Shown here in pieces: positions 24,532 to 33,533 of a stretch of DNA of 64,000 bases (positions are counted from its first letter, which is position 1; each line of letters starts with the position of its first letter). A program made the position numbers and the translations under genes. The notes beneath the pieces are model-generated. The model worked only from the letters and a program-made list of their open reading frames with translations. It was not told the DNA's origin and did not search any database. The stretch covers positions 1,798,001-1,862,000 of the forward strand of contig NZ_CP027295.1 in NCBI RefSeq assembly GCF_005490785.1. The letters run 5' to 3'. This stretch comes from Brachybacterium sp. SGAir0954 (GTDB lineage Bacteria; Actinomycetota; Actinomycetes; Actinomycetales; Dermabacteraceae).

Positions 24532-25719
24532 ATGCCCGAGGCCCCCTTCGTCCCCGTCATCCCCGCAGGCGGCTCCGGCACCAGACTGTGGCCGCTCTCA
24601 CGGCGTGAGCGCCCCAAGTTCCTGCTCGATCTGACCGGCACCGGATCCTCCCTGCTCGAGCAGACGATCGAGCGCCTGCTCCCGCTGGCCGACGCCCCTC
24701 CCGTGGTCGTCACCGGCGCCGTGCACCGGGCCGCGGTCGAGGAGCAGGCCGCCGGGCGCGCGCGCGTGATCGCGGAGCCCTCGCCGCGCAACTCGATGCC
24801 CGCGATCGCGCTCGCCGCCGCCGTCGTCGAGCGGGAGATGCCGGACGCCGTCATCGGCTCCTTCGCCGCGGACCATCTGGTCGCCGACACCGCCGCCTTC
24901 GCCGAGGACGTCCGCGCCGCGCGCGCCGCCGCGGAGGACGGCCACCTCGTCACCCTCGGCATCGTCCCCACGCACCCGGCGACGGGCTTCGGCTACATCG
25001 AGCGCTCCACCGCGCCGGTGGCGTCCGTCCTCGAGCGCGCGGGGGCGCTGCCCGTCTCCCGGTTCGTCGAGAAGCCGACCCGGGAGGTCGCGGAGGAGTT
25101 CCTCGCCTCGGGCCGGTTCCTGTGGAACGCCGGCATGTTCGTGGTCCGCGCGCGGGTCCTGCTCGACGAGCTGGCCGTGCAGATCCCGCCGCTCGCCGAG
25201 GGTGTGCGCAGGATCGCCGCGGCCCGCGGCACCGCGCAGGAGCAGGAGGTGCTCGAGGAGGTCTGGCCCTCGCTGCTCTCGATCGCGATCGACCACGCGC
25301 TCGCGGAGCCGCTCGCCGCGCGCGGCCGCGTGGCCGTGGTGCCGGCCCGCTTCGACTGGGACGACGTCGGCGACTTCGCCGCGCTGGCGCGGCAGCTGCG
25401 CTCGCCGGCGGCCGGCGGCGGCGTCCGGACGGTCGGCGCCGCCGACGGGACCGTCCGCGCGGAAGGTGTCGACGGGGCCGGTGACGGCGCCGGAGGTGGG
25501 GGAGATGTCCGGGTGCTGGGCACCGCCACCGTGGATGCCGTCGGCTCCCGGGCCACGGTGTACGGTGCCACGCATCGTCACGTGGCCCTCGTCGGCCTCG
25601 ACGGGATCACCGTGGTCGATGCCGAGGACGCCCTCCTCGTGCTCGACGAGGACCACGCCCAGGAGCTCACGCGGATCGTCTCCGCCCTGTCCGGCGCCGG
25701 GAGGGACGACCTGCGCTGA
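24532..25719 (+). CDS. manC: mannose-1-phosphate guanylyltransferase
   Basis: 395 residues. Forms GDP-mannose from mannose-1-phosphate and GTP for glycans of the cell envelope. The nucleotidyltransferase signature PVIPAGGSGTRLWPLSRRERPKFLL is at about 8-32, with FAADHLVAD, GFGYIER, FVEKP and WNAGMFV further on, and a C-terminal left-handed beta region. A Gly-rich insert (about 310-330) separates the two parts. ATG 24532 is preferred over in-frame upstream starts because the signature begins there. Mannose-1-phosphate could come from the mutase at 40410. Confidence 0.94.
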   Translation: MPEAPFVPVIPAGGSGTRLWPLSRRERPKFLLDLTGTGSSLLEQTIERLLPLADAPPVVVTGAVHRAAVEEQAAGRARVIAEPSPRNSMPAIALAAAVVEREMPDAVIGSFAADHLVADTAAFAEDVRAARAAAEDGHLVTLGIVPTHPATGFGYIERSTAPVASVLERAGALPVSRFVEKPTREVAEEFLASGRFLWNAGMFVVRARVLLDELAVQIPPLAEGVRRIAAARGTAQEQEVLEEVWPSLLSIAIDHALAEPLAARGRVAVVPARFDWDDVGDFAALARQLRSPAAGGGVRTVGAADGTVRAEGVDGAGDGAGGGGDVRVLGTATVDAVGSRATVYGATHRHVALVGLDGITVVDAEDALLVLDEDHAQELTRIVSALSGAGRDDLR

Positions 25720-25846
25720 GGTCCGCGCGGGGACGGGGGAGCAGGAGCAGAGCCGGGCGGGGGAGACCCGGCAGTCGCCGCCCGCGACCGCGGGCGGCCA
25801 GGATCGAGGGACGGGCCCCAGGGACCGTCCGGAAGGCAGGACGCAC

Positions 25847-27100
25847 GTGCAGGCGCAGCAGGTTCAGCAGGAGCAGCACCCGGGCGGACCGGAGCAGGCG
25901 ATGCTCGGCCCCGACGGGCTCATCATGCGCACCGTCCACGAGCGCTCCGACCACCTGCGGGGGATCCGCCGCCACCTCCACCGCCACCCCGAGCTCTCCC
26001 ACGAGGAGCACGGCACCACCGACTACATCTCCGAGCAGCTCGAGGCGCTCGGTCTGAAGCCCGTGCGCATGCCGCGCACCGGTCTCATCTGCGACGTGCC
26101 CGGCAGCGACCCCTCCCTGAAGCCCGTCGCCCTGCGCGCGGACATGGACGCGCTGGGGATCCCCGAGCTCTCCACCGTCTCCTTCCGCTCGAGCGTCGAG
26201 GGCGTCTCCCACTCGTGCGGACACGACGTGCACATGAGCGCCGTGCTCGGCGCGGCCATGGCCCTCGTGCGGGTCGCCGAGGAGGGGCACCTGCGCCGCG
26301 GGGTGCGCCTGATCTTCCAGCCCTCCGAGGAGCGCCACCCCTGCGGCGCGCTCGAGCTGATCGGCGAGGGTGTGCTCGACGGCGTCGACTCGATCTTCGC
26401 CCTGCACTGCGACCCGGGCGTCGACGTGGGTCACGTGGGGCTCAAGGTCGGCCCGATCACCTCCGCGACCGACCCGGTCACGGTGCAGGTGCGCGGTGCG
26501 GGCGGCCACACCTCCCGCCCCCACCTCACGCAGGACCTCGTCTTCGCGCTGAGCTCGATCGCAACCGGCCTGCCCGCGGCCCTCACCCGTCGCATGGACC
26601 CCCGCTCGGGCGTGAACCTCACCTGGGGCTCGATCCACGCGGGCTCCGCCTTCAACGCGATCCCCAGCTCGGGCACGCTCGAGGGGACGCTGCGCTGCCT
26701 GGACCACGACGCCTGGGACCGCGCGGAGGAGCTGCTCGAGGAGCTCCTCGCCGATCTCGTGCGGCCGTGGGGCGTCGAGGCCCGCGTGACCCATGACCGC
26801 GGCGTGCCGCCGGTCTCGAACTCCGCCTCCTCGACCGCGGTGCTCGAGGCCGCCGCCTCCGCCGTGCTGGGCTGCGCGAACGTGGACCCCACCGCGCAGT
26901 CCCTGGGCGGCGAGGACTTCGCGTGGTACCTCGAGAAGGTGCCCGGCGCGCTCGCCCGGCTCGGCACGCGCACGCCCGGCGGTCGCAGCTACGACCTCCA
27001 CATGGGGGACCTCATGATCGACGAGCGCGCGATCGGCAACGGCGCCGCGGTGCTCGCCACGGCGTGCCTGCAGCGCGACCTCGTCGCGCAGCGCGGCTGA
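25847..27100 (+). CDS. M20 family amidohydrolase/metallopeptidase
   Basis: 417 residues from GTG 25847; ATG 25901 (GGAG 6 bases upstream, 399 residues) is an equal alternative because the first 18 residues are Gln-rich and not conserved in type. Metal-binding motifs of the aminoacylase/IAA-amino-acid hydrolase group are clear: HRHPELSHEEHGT, SCGHDVHMSAVLGAA, SEERHPCGA, ALHCDPG and the C-terminal LGGEDFAWYLEKVPG. It should cleave an N-acyl amino acid or similar amide in the cytosol. The substrate is not known. No operon partner; the nucleoside operon starts 199 bases later. Confidence 0.87.
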   Translation: MQAQQVQQEQHPGGPEQAMLGPDGLIMRTVHERSDHLRGIRRHLHRHPELSHEEHGTTDYISEQLEALGLKPVRMPRTGLICDVPGSDPSLKPVALRADMDALGIPELSTVSFRSSVEGVSHSCGHDVHMSAVLGAAMALVRVAEEGHLRRGVRLIFQPSEERHPCGALELIGEGVLDGVDSIFALHCDPGVDVGHVGLKVGPITSATDPVTVQVRGAGGHTSRPHLTQDLVFALSSIATGLPAALTRRMDPRSGVNLTWGSIHAGSAFNAIPSSGTLEGTLRCLDHDAWDRAEELLEELLADLVRPWGVEARVTHDRGVPPVSNSASSTAVLEAAASAVLGCANVDPTAQSLGGEDFAWYLEKVPGALARLGTRTPGGRSYDLHMGDLMIDERAIGNGAAVLATACLQRDLVAQRG

Positions 27101-27299
27101 GGCGCCGCGCCCCCGGGCGAGCACGACGGTCGCCTGCCGGCCATCTGCCCGTCGCCCGCGCGACGATTTCATAACGGTTCGAGACCGGGACCGCGACGGC
27201 GTCTCACGGAGTGTGCGGCGCGGCTAGTCTCCGGAGGACTGCGACGTGGTGACGCCCGACACCGGGCGCGTCCGGCATCCCTTTCCTCGGAGGAACTTC

Positions 27300-28418
27300 A
27301 TGAAGAGCATCTCGCGCGCGATCGCCCTCACGGGCGCCGGCATCCTGACCCTGGCGGCCTGCGGCGCCCCGCCCGAGGAGTCCGCCTCCTCCGGTGGCAG
27401 CGACGGCGGCTCCGGGGCGACCTCGGACTTCAAGGCCTGCATGGTCTCCGACTCCGGCGGCTTCGACGACAAGTCGTTCAACGAGTCCGGCTTCACCGGG
27501 CTGACCGCCGCGAAGGAGAAGCTCGGCATCGAGACCTCCACCGCCGAGTCCACCGACCCGGCCCAGTTCGCGACGAACATCGACAACCTGGTCTCCCAGG
27601 ACTGCAACCTCATCTTCACCGTGGGCTTCCTCCTCGCCCCGGCCACGGGCACCGCCGCCCAGGCCAACGAGGACGTCGAGTTCGCGATCATCGACTCCAC
27701 CGCGCAGGACGCCGACGGCAACGCGATCGAGGTCGACAACGTCAAGCCGCTCTCCTTCGACACCGCACAGGCGGCCTACCTCGCCGGCTACGTCGCCGCG
27801 GGCACCTCGAAGACCGGCAAGGTCGCCACCTACGGTGGCATGCAGATCCCGACCGTCACCATCTTCATGGACGGCTTCGCGGACGGCGTCGCCAAGTACA
27901 ACGAGGTCCACAAGGCCGACGTGCAGCTCATGGGCTGGGACAAGGACACCCAGAAGGGCTCCTTCACCGGCGACTTCGAGGACCAGTCCAAGGGCAAGGC
28001 GCTCTCCGACACCTTCTACTCCCAGGGCGCGGACATCGTCATGCCGGTCGCCGGTCCCGTCGGCTCCGGCACCCTCGCCTCCGCGAAGGAGGCCGACGGC
28101 CGCTACGTCGTGTGGGTCGACTCCGACGGCTACGAGTCCGTGGACGACGACGCCGCGAAGCCGCTCATCCTCACCTCGGTCATGAAGGGCATCGCCCCCG
28201 CCGTCGAGGACGTCGCGACCGCCGCCTCCTCCGACGAGTTCTCCAACGAGCCCTACGTGGGCACGCTCGAGAACGAGGGCGTGGGCCTCGCCCCGTACCA
28301 CGACCTCGACGCCCAGGTCCCCGACGAGCTCAAGTCCGAGGTGGACCAGCTCAAGGCCGACATCATCTCCGGGAAGATCACCGTCGAGTCCGACGCCTCC
28401 CCGCAGAACCTCGGCTGA
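27300..28418 (+). CDS. BMP-family nucleoside-binding lipoprotein of an ABC importer
   Basis: 372 residues. A lipoprotein signal peptide ends in the lipobox LAAC (Cys about residue 18), followed by a Ser/Gly linker and the PnrA/Med-type domain (MVSDSGGFDDKSFNESGFTGL, then IFTVGFLLAP, YLAGYVAAG). It is anchored outside the membrane and delivers nucleosides to the permeases encoded downstream. ATG 27300 has CGGAGG upstream; the upstream GTG frame lacks a signal peptide. It is highly expressed in many relatives, which fits the hairpin placed after it. Confidence 0.94.
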   Translation: MKSISRAIALTGAGILTLAACGAPPEESASSGGSDGGSGATSDFKACMVSDSGGFDDKSFNESGFTGLTAAKEKLGIETSTAESTDPAQFATNIDNLVSQDCNLIFTVGFLLAPATGTAAQANEDVEFAIIDSTAQDADGNAIEVDNVKPLSFDTAQAAYLAGYVAAGTSKTGKVATYGGMQIPTVTIFMDGFADGVAKYNEVHKADVQLMGWDKDTQKGSFTGDFEDQSKGKALSDTFYSQGADIVMPVAGPVGSGTLASAKEADGRYVVWVDSDGYESVDDDAAKPLILTSVMKGIAPAVEDVATAASSDEFSNEPYVGTLENEGVGLAPYHDLDAQVPDELKSEVDQLKADIISGKITVESDASPQNLG

Positions 28419-28432
28419 GACCGCACCACCAG

Positions 28433-28477
28433 GTGGCCGCCGCCCCCGTCGAGACCCTCGACGGAGGCGGCGGCCAC
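28433..28477 (+). terminator. intercistronic hairpin between the binding protein and the ABC ATPase
   Basis: A 12-bp outer stem (28433-28444 with 28466-28477) and an 8-bp inner stem (28446-28453 with 28457-28464) with a single mismatch between them. In ABC operons such hairpins usually give partial termination or protect the upstream mRNA, so that the binding protein is made in excess. Confidence 0.65.
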
Positions 28478-28527
28478 GCCCCTGCGGTGCCGCCCCGGCA
28501 CCGCCCACCCCGACGGAGAGAGCAGGC

Positions 28528-30099
28528 GTGAAGCTCGAGCTCAGAGGGATCACGAAGGTCTTCGGCACCTTCGTGGCCAACGACGCGATCGACCTCGTGG
28601 TCGAGCCCGGAGAGATCCACTCCCTGCTGGGGGAGAACGGTGCGGGCAAATCCACCCTCATGAACGTGCTGTACGGGCTCTACCGGCCCGACGGCGGCGA
28701 GATCCTCCTGGACGACGAGCCCGTCCGCTTCAGCGGCCCCGGCGACGCGATGCGCGCCGGCATCGGCATGGTGCACCAGCACTTCATGCTCGTGCCGCCC
28801 TTCACCGTCGCCGAGAACGTCATGCTCGGCAACGAGCCCGGCACCTTCGGGTTCCTCGACCTCGCCTCCGCCCGCCGCACCGTGCGCGAGCTCTCCGCCC
28901 GCTTCGGCTTCGACATCGACCCCGACGCCGTGGTCGAGGACCTGCCCGTCGGCGCCCAGCAGCGCGTGGAGATCATCAAGGCCCTCTCGCGCCAGGCGAA
29001 GGTCCTCGTGCTCGACGAGCCCACCGCCGTGCTCACCCCGCACGAGACCGACGAGCTCATGGGCATCATGCGCCAGCTGCGGGACGAGGGCACCTCGATC
29101 GTCTTCATCACGCACAAGCTCCGCGAGGTCAAGGCCGTCGCGGACCGCATCACCGTGATCCGCCGCGGCCGGATCGTCGGCACCGCCGATCCCTCCGCGG
29201 ACCAGACCGAGCTCGCCTCCCTCATGGTGGGCCGCTCCGTCGCCCTCGACCTCGACAAGGCCCCCGCCGCCCCCGGCGAGGTGGCCCTCGAGGTGCGCGG
29301 CCTCGGCGTGACCGACGCCGACGGCGTCGTGCTCCTGGACGACGTGGACCTCGACGTGCACCGCGGCGAGGTGCTCGGCGTCGCGGGCGTGCAGGGCAAC
29401 GGCCAGACCGAGCTCACCGAGGCCCTGCTGGGCCTGCAGAAGGGCGCCCGCGGCTCGATCCGCCTCGACGGCGCCGAGCTCGTGGGCCGCAGCACCCGCC
29501 AGATCCTCGACGCGGGCGTGGGCTTCGTGCCCGAGGACCGCACCCACGACGCGCTCGTCCCCGACTTCTCCGTGGCGGAGAACCTCGTCCTGGACCAGCA
29601 CCACCGCGCGCCCTACGCGACCGGCGTGCTCCTGCACCCCGAGGCCGTGCGCCGCCGCGCGACCGCGGAGGTCGAGGAGTTCGACGTCCGCACCGGATCG
29701 ATCGACGACGCCGTCTCGACCCTCTCCGGCGGCAACCAGCAGAAGGTCGTCATGGCCCGCGCCCTGGGCCGCGACCTCTCCCTGTTCATCGCCTCCCAGC
29801 CCACCCGCGGCGTGGACGTGGGCTCGATCGAGTTCCTCCACCGCCGCATCGTCGCCGAGCGCGACAAGGGCACCCCGGTCATCATCGTCTCGACCGAGCT
29901 CGACGAGGTCATCCAGCTCTCCGACCGGATCGCCGTCATGTACCGCGGCGGGATCCTCGGCATCGTCCCCGCGGACGAGGACCGTGACGTGCTGGGCCTC
30001 ATGATGGCCGGCTACACCGCGGAGGCCGCCCGCGAGGCGGTCGCCGCGGGCGCCCGCACCAGCGACACCACGCTCGCCGACGAAGGAGACATCGTATGA
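28528..30099 (+). CDS. nucleoside ABC transporter ATP-binding protein (two ATPase domains)
   Basis: 523 residues with two fused ABC domains. Domain 1 (about 1-240): Walker A GENGAGKST, LPVGAQQRVEIIKAL signature, VLDEPTAVLTP. Domain 2 (about 255-500): degenerate Walker A GVQGNGQTE, signature LSGGNQQKVVMARAL, and SQPTRGVD in place of a full Walker B. This asymmetry is usual for the YufO/RbsA-like branch. GTG start with GGAGAG. It overlaps the first permease by 4 bases and powers nucleoside uptake. Confidence 0.95.
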   Translation: MKLELRGITKVFGTFVANDAIDLVVEPGEIHSLLGENGAGKSTLMNVLYGLYRPDGGEILLDDEPVRFSGPGDAMRAGIGMVHQHFMLVPPFTVAENVMLGNEPGTFGFLDLASARRTVRELSARFGFDIDPDAVVEDLPVGAQQRVEIIKALSRQAKVLVLDEPTAVLTPHETDELMGIMRQLRDEGTSIVFITHKLREVKAVADRITVIRRGRIVGTADPSADQTELASLMVGRSVALDLDKAPAAPGEVALEVRGLGVTDADGVVLLDDVDLDVHRGEVLGVAGVQGNGQTELTEALLGLQKGARGSIRLDGAELVGRSTRQILDAGVGFVPEDRTHDALVPDFSVAENLVLDQHHRAPYATGVLLHPEAVRRRATAEVEEFDVRTGSIDDAVSTLSGGNQQKVVMARALGRDLSLFIASQPTRGVDVGSIEFLHRRIVAERDKGTPVIIVSTELDEVIQLSDRIAVMYRGGILGIVPADEDRDVLGLMMAGYTAEAAREAVAAGARTSDTTLADEGDIV

Positions 30100-31688
30100 G
30101 CGCCCCCACCGAGGGCCAGGCGCCCGCGGTCGCCCCCGGCACCGCCACGCAGCCCGGCGACCCCGGCACCCCCGGAGCCGAGGCCGCCGAGCGCTCCGCC
30201 GGCTCGGTGCTGCAGTCGATCGCGCGCAGCAACGTGCTCGTCGTCGTGCTCGCCTTCGTCTTCGCCTTCGTCGTCGGCTCCGTGCTGATCCTCGTCTCCG
30301 ACGTGGACGTGCGCGCCGCGGCGGGCTACTTCCTCTCCCGTCCGGGCGACCTCATCGGCGCCTCCTGGACGGCGATCACCGAGGCCTACGCGGCGATGTT
30401 CCGCGGGGCCGTCTTCGACCTCCCCGGCGCGCGCAAGGTCGCCGACGACATCGCCGAGCGCGGCGGCAGCGGGCTGTACCTGCTGGGCCCCGCCTTCCTG
30501 CGCGGCATCAAGCCGCTGCTGGAGACCCTCACCGTCGCGACCCCGCTGATCATCGCCTCCGTCGGCATGGCGGTCTCCTTCCGCTCGGGCCTGTTCAACA
30601 TCGGCGGCACCGGCCAGCTGATCGTCGGCGCGACCGCCGCGGGCTACGTCGGCTTCGCGATCGACCTCCCCGTCGTGATCCACCTGCTCGTCTGCATCCT
30701 CGCGGCGATCGTCGCGGGCGGCCTCTACGGCGGCATCGCCGGCTTCCTCAAGGCCCGCTTCGGCGCGAGCGAGGTCATCACGACGATCATGCTGAACTGG
30801 ATCGCGACCTACGCCCTCGCCTTCGCGCTGACCACCTCCGCCTTCACGGGCGCGAACAAGGCCCAGCCCACCTCTCCCGCGATCGCGGGGACCGCGCGCC
30901 TCCCGCTCCTCGCGGGCGACCAGTACCGCCTCCACCTGGGCCTGGTCATCGCACTCCTCGCCGTCGTCTTCCTGTGGTGGCTCATGAGCCGCTCCACCCT
31001 GGGCTTCCGCTTCCGCGCCGTGGGATCGAACCCGCGCGCCGCGGAGGTCGCCGGCATCGACGTGGGCCGCAGCGCGATCGGCGTCATGGTCGTCGCGGGC
31101 GCCCTCGTGGGCCTCGCGGGCGGTGTGCACGTGCTCGGCACGGAGCAGCGGCTGACCGGCTCGATCGCCGGCTCCATCGGCTTCGACGCGATCACCGTCG
31201 CCCTGCTGGGCCGCTCCGGCCCCGTCGGGATCCTGCTCGCGGGCGTGCTCTTCGCGGGGCTCTCCACGGGCGGGCGGTTCATGGAGTCCGCGCAGGGCGT
31301 CCCGATCGACCTCGTGCAGGTCATCCAGGCGCTCGTGGTGCTCTTCATCGCGGCGCCGCCGCTCGTGCGCTTCCTCGTGGGCCTCGGCGGCGTGGACCGC
31401 CCCCGCGCCCCGCGCCGACGCACCGCGACCGGCGCGCACGCCGCCCCGGTCCTCGCGGCCGACGCCGCCGCGGTCGCCGCCGCGGAGGGGCCCGCCGCCC
31501 CGCGCGAGGGCGCCCACCGCGCCCCGGTCGAGCCCGCGGCCGACGGCGGGGCGCAGCCGCCGGGTCCGCCCGGCGATCCCGCGGAACCCGTCGGCCCTGT
31601 CGACTCGGCCGATCCCGCTGACCCCGCCGGCACCCACAGCACCGTGGACCCCTGCGGCCCCGACGCCCCGAAGGGGGAGAACGCATGA
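30096..31688 (+). CDS. nucleoside ABC transporter permease 1 (YufP-like)
   Basis: 530 residues. After a 40-residue Pro/Ala-rich cytosolic tail come about eight to ten transmembrane helices with the BPD_transp_2 core (FRSGLFNIGGTGQLIVGA, ARFGASEVITTIMLNWIATY, FRFRAVGSNPRAAEVAGI). A C-terminal tail of about 100 residues rich in Ala/Pro (after residue 425) is not part of the usual permease. The ATGA overlaps on both sides show tight coupling with the ATPase and permease 2. Confidence 0.93.
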   Translation: MSAPTEGQAPAVAPGTATQPGDPGTPGAEAAERSAGSVLQSIARSNVLVVVLAFVFAFVVGSVLILVSDVDVRAAAGYFLSRPGDLIGASWTAITEAYAAMFRGAVFDLPGARKVADDIAERGGSGLYLLGPAFLRGIKPLLETLTVATPLIIASVGMAVSFRSGLFNIGGTGQLIVGATAAGYVGFAIDLPVVIHLLVCILAAIVAGGLYGGIAGFLKARFGASEVITTIMLNWIATYALAFALTTSAFTGANKAQPTSPAIAGTARLPLLAGDQYRLHLGLVIALLAVVFLWWLMSRSTLGFRFRAVGSNPRAAEVAGIDVGRSAIGVMVVAGALVGLAGGVHVLGTEQRLTGSIAGSIGFDAITVALLGRSGPVGILLAGVLFAGLSTGGRFMESAQGVPIDLVQVIQALVVLFIAAPPLVRFLVGLGGVDRPRAPRRRTATGAHAAPVLAADAAAVAAAEGPAAPREGAHRAPVEPAADGGAQPPGPPGDPAEPVGPVDSADPADPAGTHSTVDPCGPDAPKGENA

Positions 31689-33022
31689 GCACCCTCGTCC
31701 AGGACCCGGTCCCGGTGGCGGACGCCCCCGTCGTCCCCGTGCGCACCTCCGAGCGCCTGCGCTCCTGGTGGCACCTGCCCACCGCGCTGACCGTGCTCGC
31801 CCTCGCGGCGCTGCTCGTCTTCGGCCTCGGCTCGCCCGCGGCCGACTCCACGACCTTCCGCCTCGCCGCCGAGGGCGACCTCAACCCCGGCGGCATCGTC
31901 CCCGGGGACGTGGCGATCCCGGCGCGGGTGCTAGCGATCGTCCTCGCGGCGCTCTGCCTCGTCATCGCGGGCGTGCTCTGGTGGGCCTCGGCGACGGTGA
32001 CCGCGCTGGGTCGTTGGCGCACCGCGCTCGTGGTCGTCTTCGGGCTGCTGTGGGTGATCGCCTTCCTCGACTGGGCCTTCCACGGCGCGACCGTCGACGT
32101 CGGCGCCATGCTGCAGACCATGATGGTGCTCGCGGTGCCGCTCGCCTTCGGCGCCCTCTCCGGCGTTCTCTCCGAGCGCTCCGGCGTCATCAACATCGCG
32201 ATCGAGGGCCAGCTGCTCATGGGCGCCTTCGGCGCCGTGCTCGTGGGCTCGATGGTGGGCAGCCCCTGGGCGGGCCTGATCGCCGCGCCCGTCATGTCCC
32301 TCCTGATCGGCGTGCTGCTCGCCCTGTTCGCCGTCGGCTACCGGGTCCAGCAGATCATCGTCGGCGTCGTCCTCAACGTCTTCGCGATCGGCCTGACGAG
32401 CTTCTTCTTCGGCACCGTCATGAAGCAGAACCCGCAGATGTTCAACCAGCCGCTGCGCCTGCCGACCCTGCGCATCCCGCTGCTCGCCGACCTCCCCGTG
32501 ATCGGGCGGGTGCTGTTCGAGCAGAACATCCTTGTCTATCTCATGTGGATCATCGTCGCGGTGCTCACCGTCGCCCTGTTCCGCACCCGCTGGGGCCTGC
32601 GCGTGCGCGCCGTCGGCGAGCACCCCCGCGCCGCGGACACCGTCGGCATCAACGTCAATGGCACCCGCTGGGGCAACGTGCTGCTGGGCTCCGCCGTCGC
32701 GGGCCTCGGCGGGGCGACCCTCACCATCGGCACGGGCGTCGCCTTCGGCGAGGAGATGAGCGCGGGCAAGGGCTACATCGCCCTCGCCGCGATGATCCTG
32801 GGCCGCTACCACCCGGTGGGCGCGCTCGCCGCGGCGCTCCTGTTCGCCTTCACCGACGCCCTCCAGCTGCGGCTCGGCACCTTGCCCACCGGCAGCGGCG
32901 CCGGCATCCCCAGCCAGTTCCTGCTCATGCTCCCGTACATCGTCACCCTCTTCGCCGTCGCCGGCGTCGTGGGCCGGGTGCGCGTCCCGGCCGCCGACGG
33001 CGTGCCCTACGTGAAGCAGTGA
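31685..33022 (+). CDS. nucleoside ABC transporter permease 2 (YufQ-like)
   Basis: 445 residues, membrane-embedded, with the family core LSERSGVINIAIEGQLLMGAF, VGVVLNVFAIGLTSFF and LRVRAVGEHPRAADTVGINV. It has about 100 more N-terminal residues, including three helices, than typical YufQ proteins. It forms a heterodimer with permease 1. Its stop overlaps a possible GTG start of the cytidine deaminase frame. Confidence 0.93.
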   Translation: MSTLVQDPVPVADAPVVPVRTSERLRSWWHLPTALTVLALAALLVFGLGSPAADSTTFRLAAEGDLNPGGIVPGDVAIPARVLAIVLAALCLVIAGVLWWASATVTALGRWRTALVVVFGLLWVIAFLDWAFHGATVDVGAMLQTMMVLAVPLAFGALSGVLSERSGVINIAIEGQLLMGAFGAVLVGSMVGSPWAGLIAAPVMSLLIGVLLALFAVGYRVQQIIVGVVLNVFAIGLTSFFFGTVMKQNPQMFNQPLRLPTLRIPLLADLPVIGRVLFEQNILVYLMWIIVAVLTVALFRTRWGLRVRAVGEHPRAADTVGINVNGTRWGNVLLGSAVAGLGGATLTIGTGVAFGEEMSAGKGYIALAAMILGRYHPVGALAAALLFAFTDALQLRLGTLPTGSGAGIPSQFLLMLPYIVTLFAVAGVVGRVRVPAADGVPYVKQ

Positions 33023-33039
33023 CCATGGGGGAGCAGGCG

Positions 33040-33501
33040 ATGACGGCGAACGGCACCGGAGACGGCGCCGGCACGGCCGACGGTCGGGCCGGCGAGGAGT
33101 TCGCGGAGCTGCTCGCCGCCGCCCGCGAGATCGCCGAGCGCGCCTACACCCCGTACTCGCACTTCCGGGTGGGCGCCGCCGCGCTCACCGAGGACGGCCG
33201 TCTCGTGCGCGGCTGCAACGTGGAGAACGCCGGCTACGGCGTGACCCTGTGCGCCGAGTGCGGGCTCATCAGCGAGCTCGTCGCCGGAGGCGGCGGCCGG
33301 CTCTCCCGCTTCGTGTGCGTGGGCGGGGACGAGCACCTGGGCCGGGACGAGCGGCAGGTCGTCATGCCCTGCGGGCGCTGCCGGCAGCTGCTCTCCGAGC
33401 ACGCGGGGGAGAGCCTGGTGGTGCTCACCCCCGCCGGACCGTGCACCATGGACGAGGTGCTCCCGCAGGCCTTCGGGCCCGCGGACCTCGAGCTTCCCTG
33501 A
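33040..33501 (+). CDS. cdd: cytidine deaminase
   Basis: 153 residues, tetrameric zinc enzyme turning (deoxy)cytidine to (deoxy)uridine. SHFRVGAAAL, CNVENAGYGVTLCAECG (zinc Cys and catalytic Glu) and PCGRCRQLL (two zinc Cys) are present. ATG 33040 follows GGGGGAG at good spacing; in-frame GTG 33019 and ATG 33025 are alternatives. Located between the nucleoside importer and deoA, so it feeds imported cytidine into uridine/deoxyuridine breakdown. Confidence 0.95.
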   Translation: MTANGTGDGAGTADGRAGEEFAELLAAAREIAERAYTPYSHFRVGAAALTEDGRLVRGCNVENAGYGVTLCAECGLISELVAGGGGRLSRFVCVGGDEHLGRDERQVVMPCGRCRQLLSEHAGESLVVLTPAGPCTMDEVLPQAFGPADLELP

Positions 33502-33533
33502 CACCGCCGCCGACACCGCTCCTGAGGAGACCG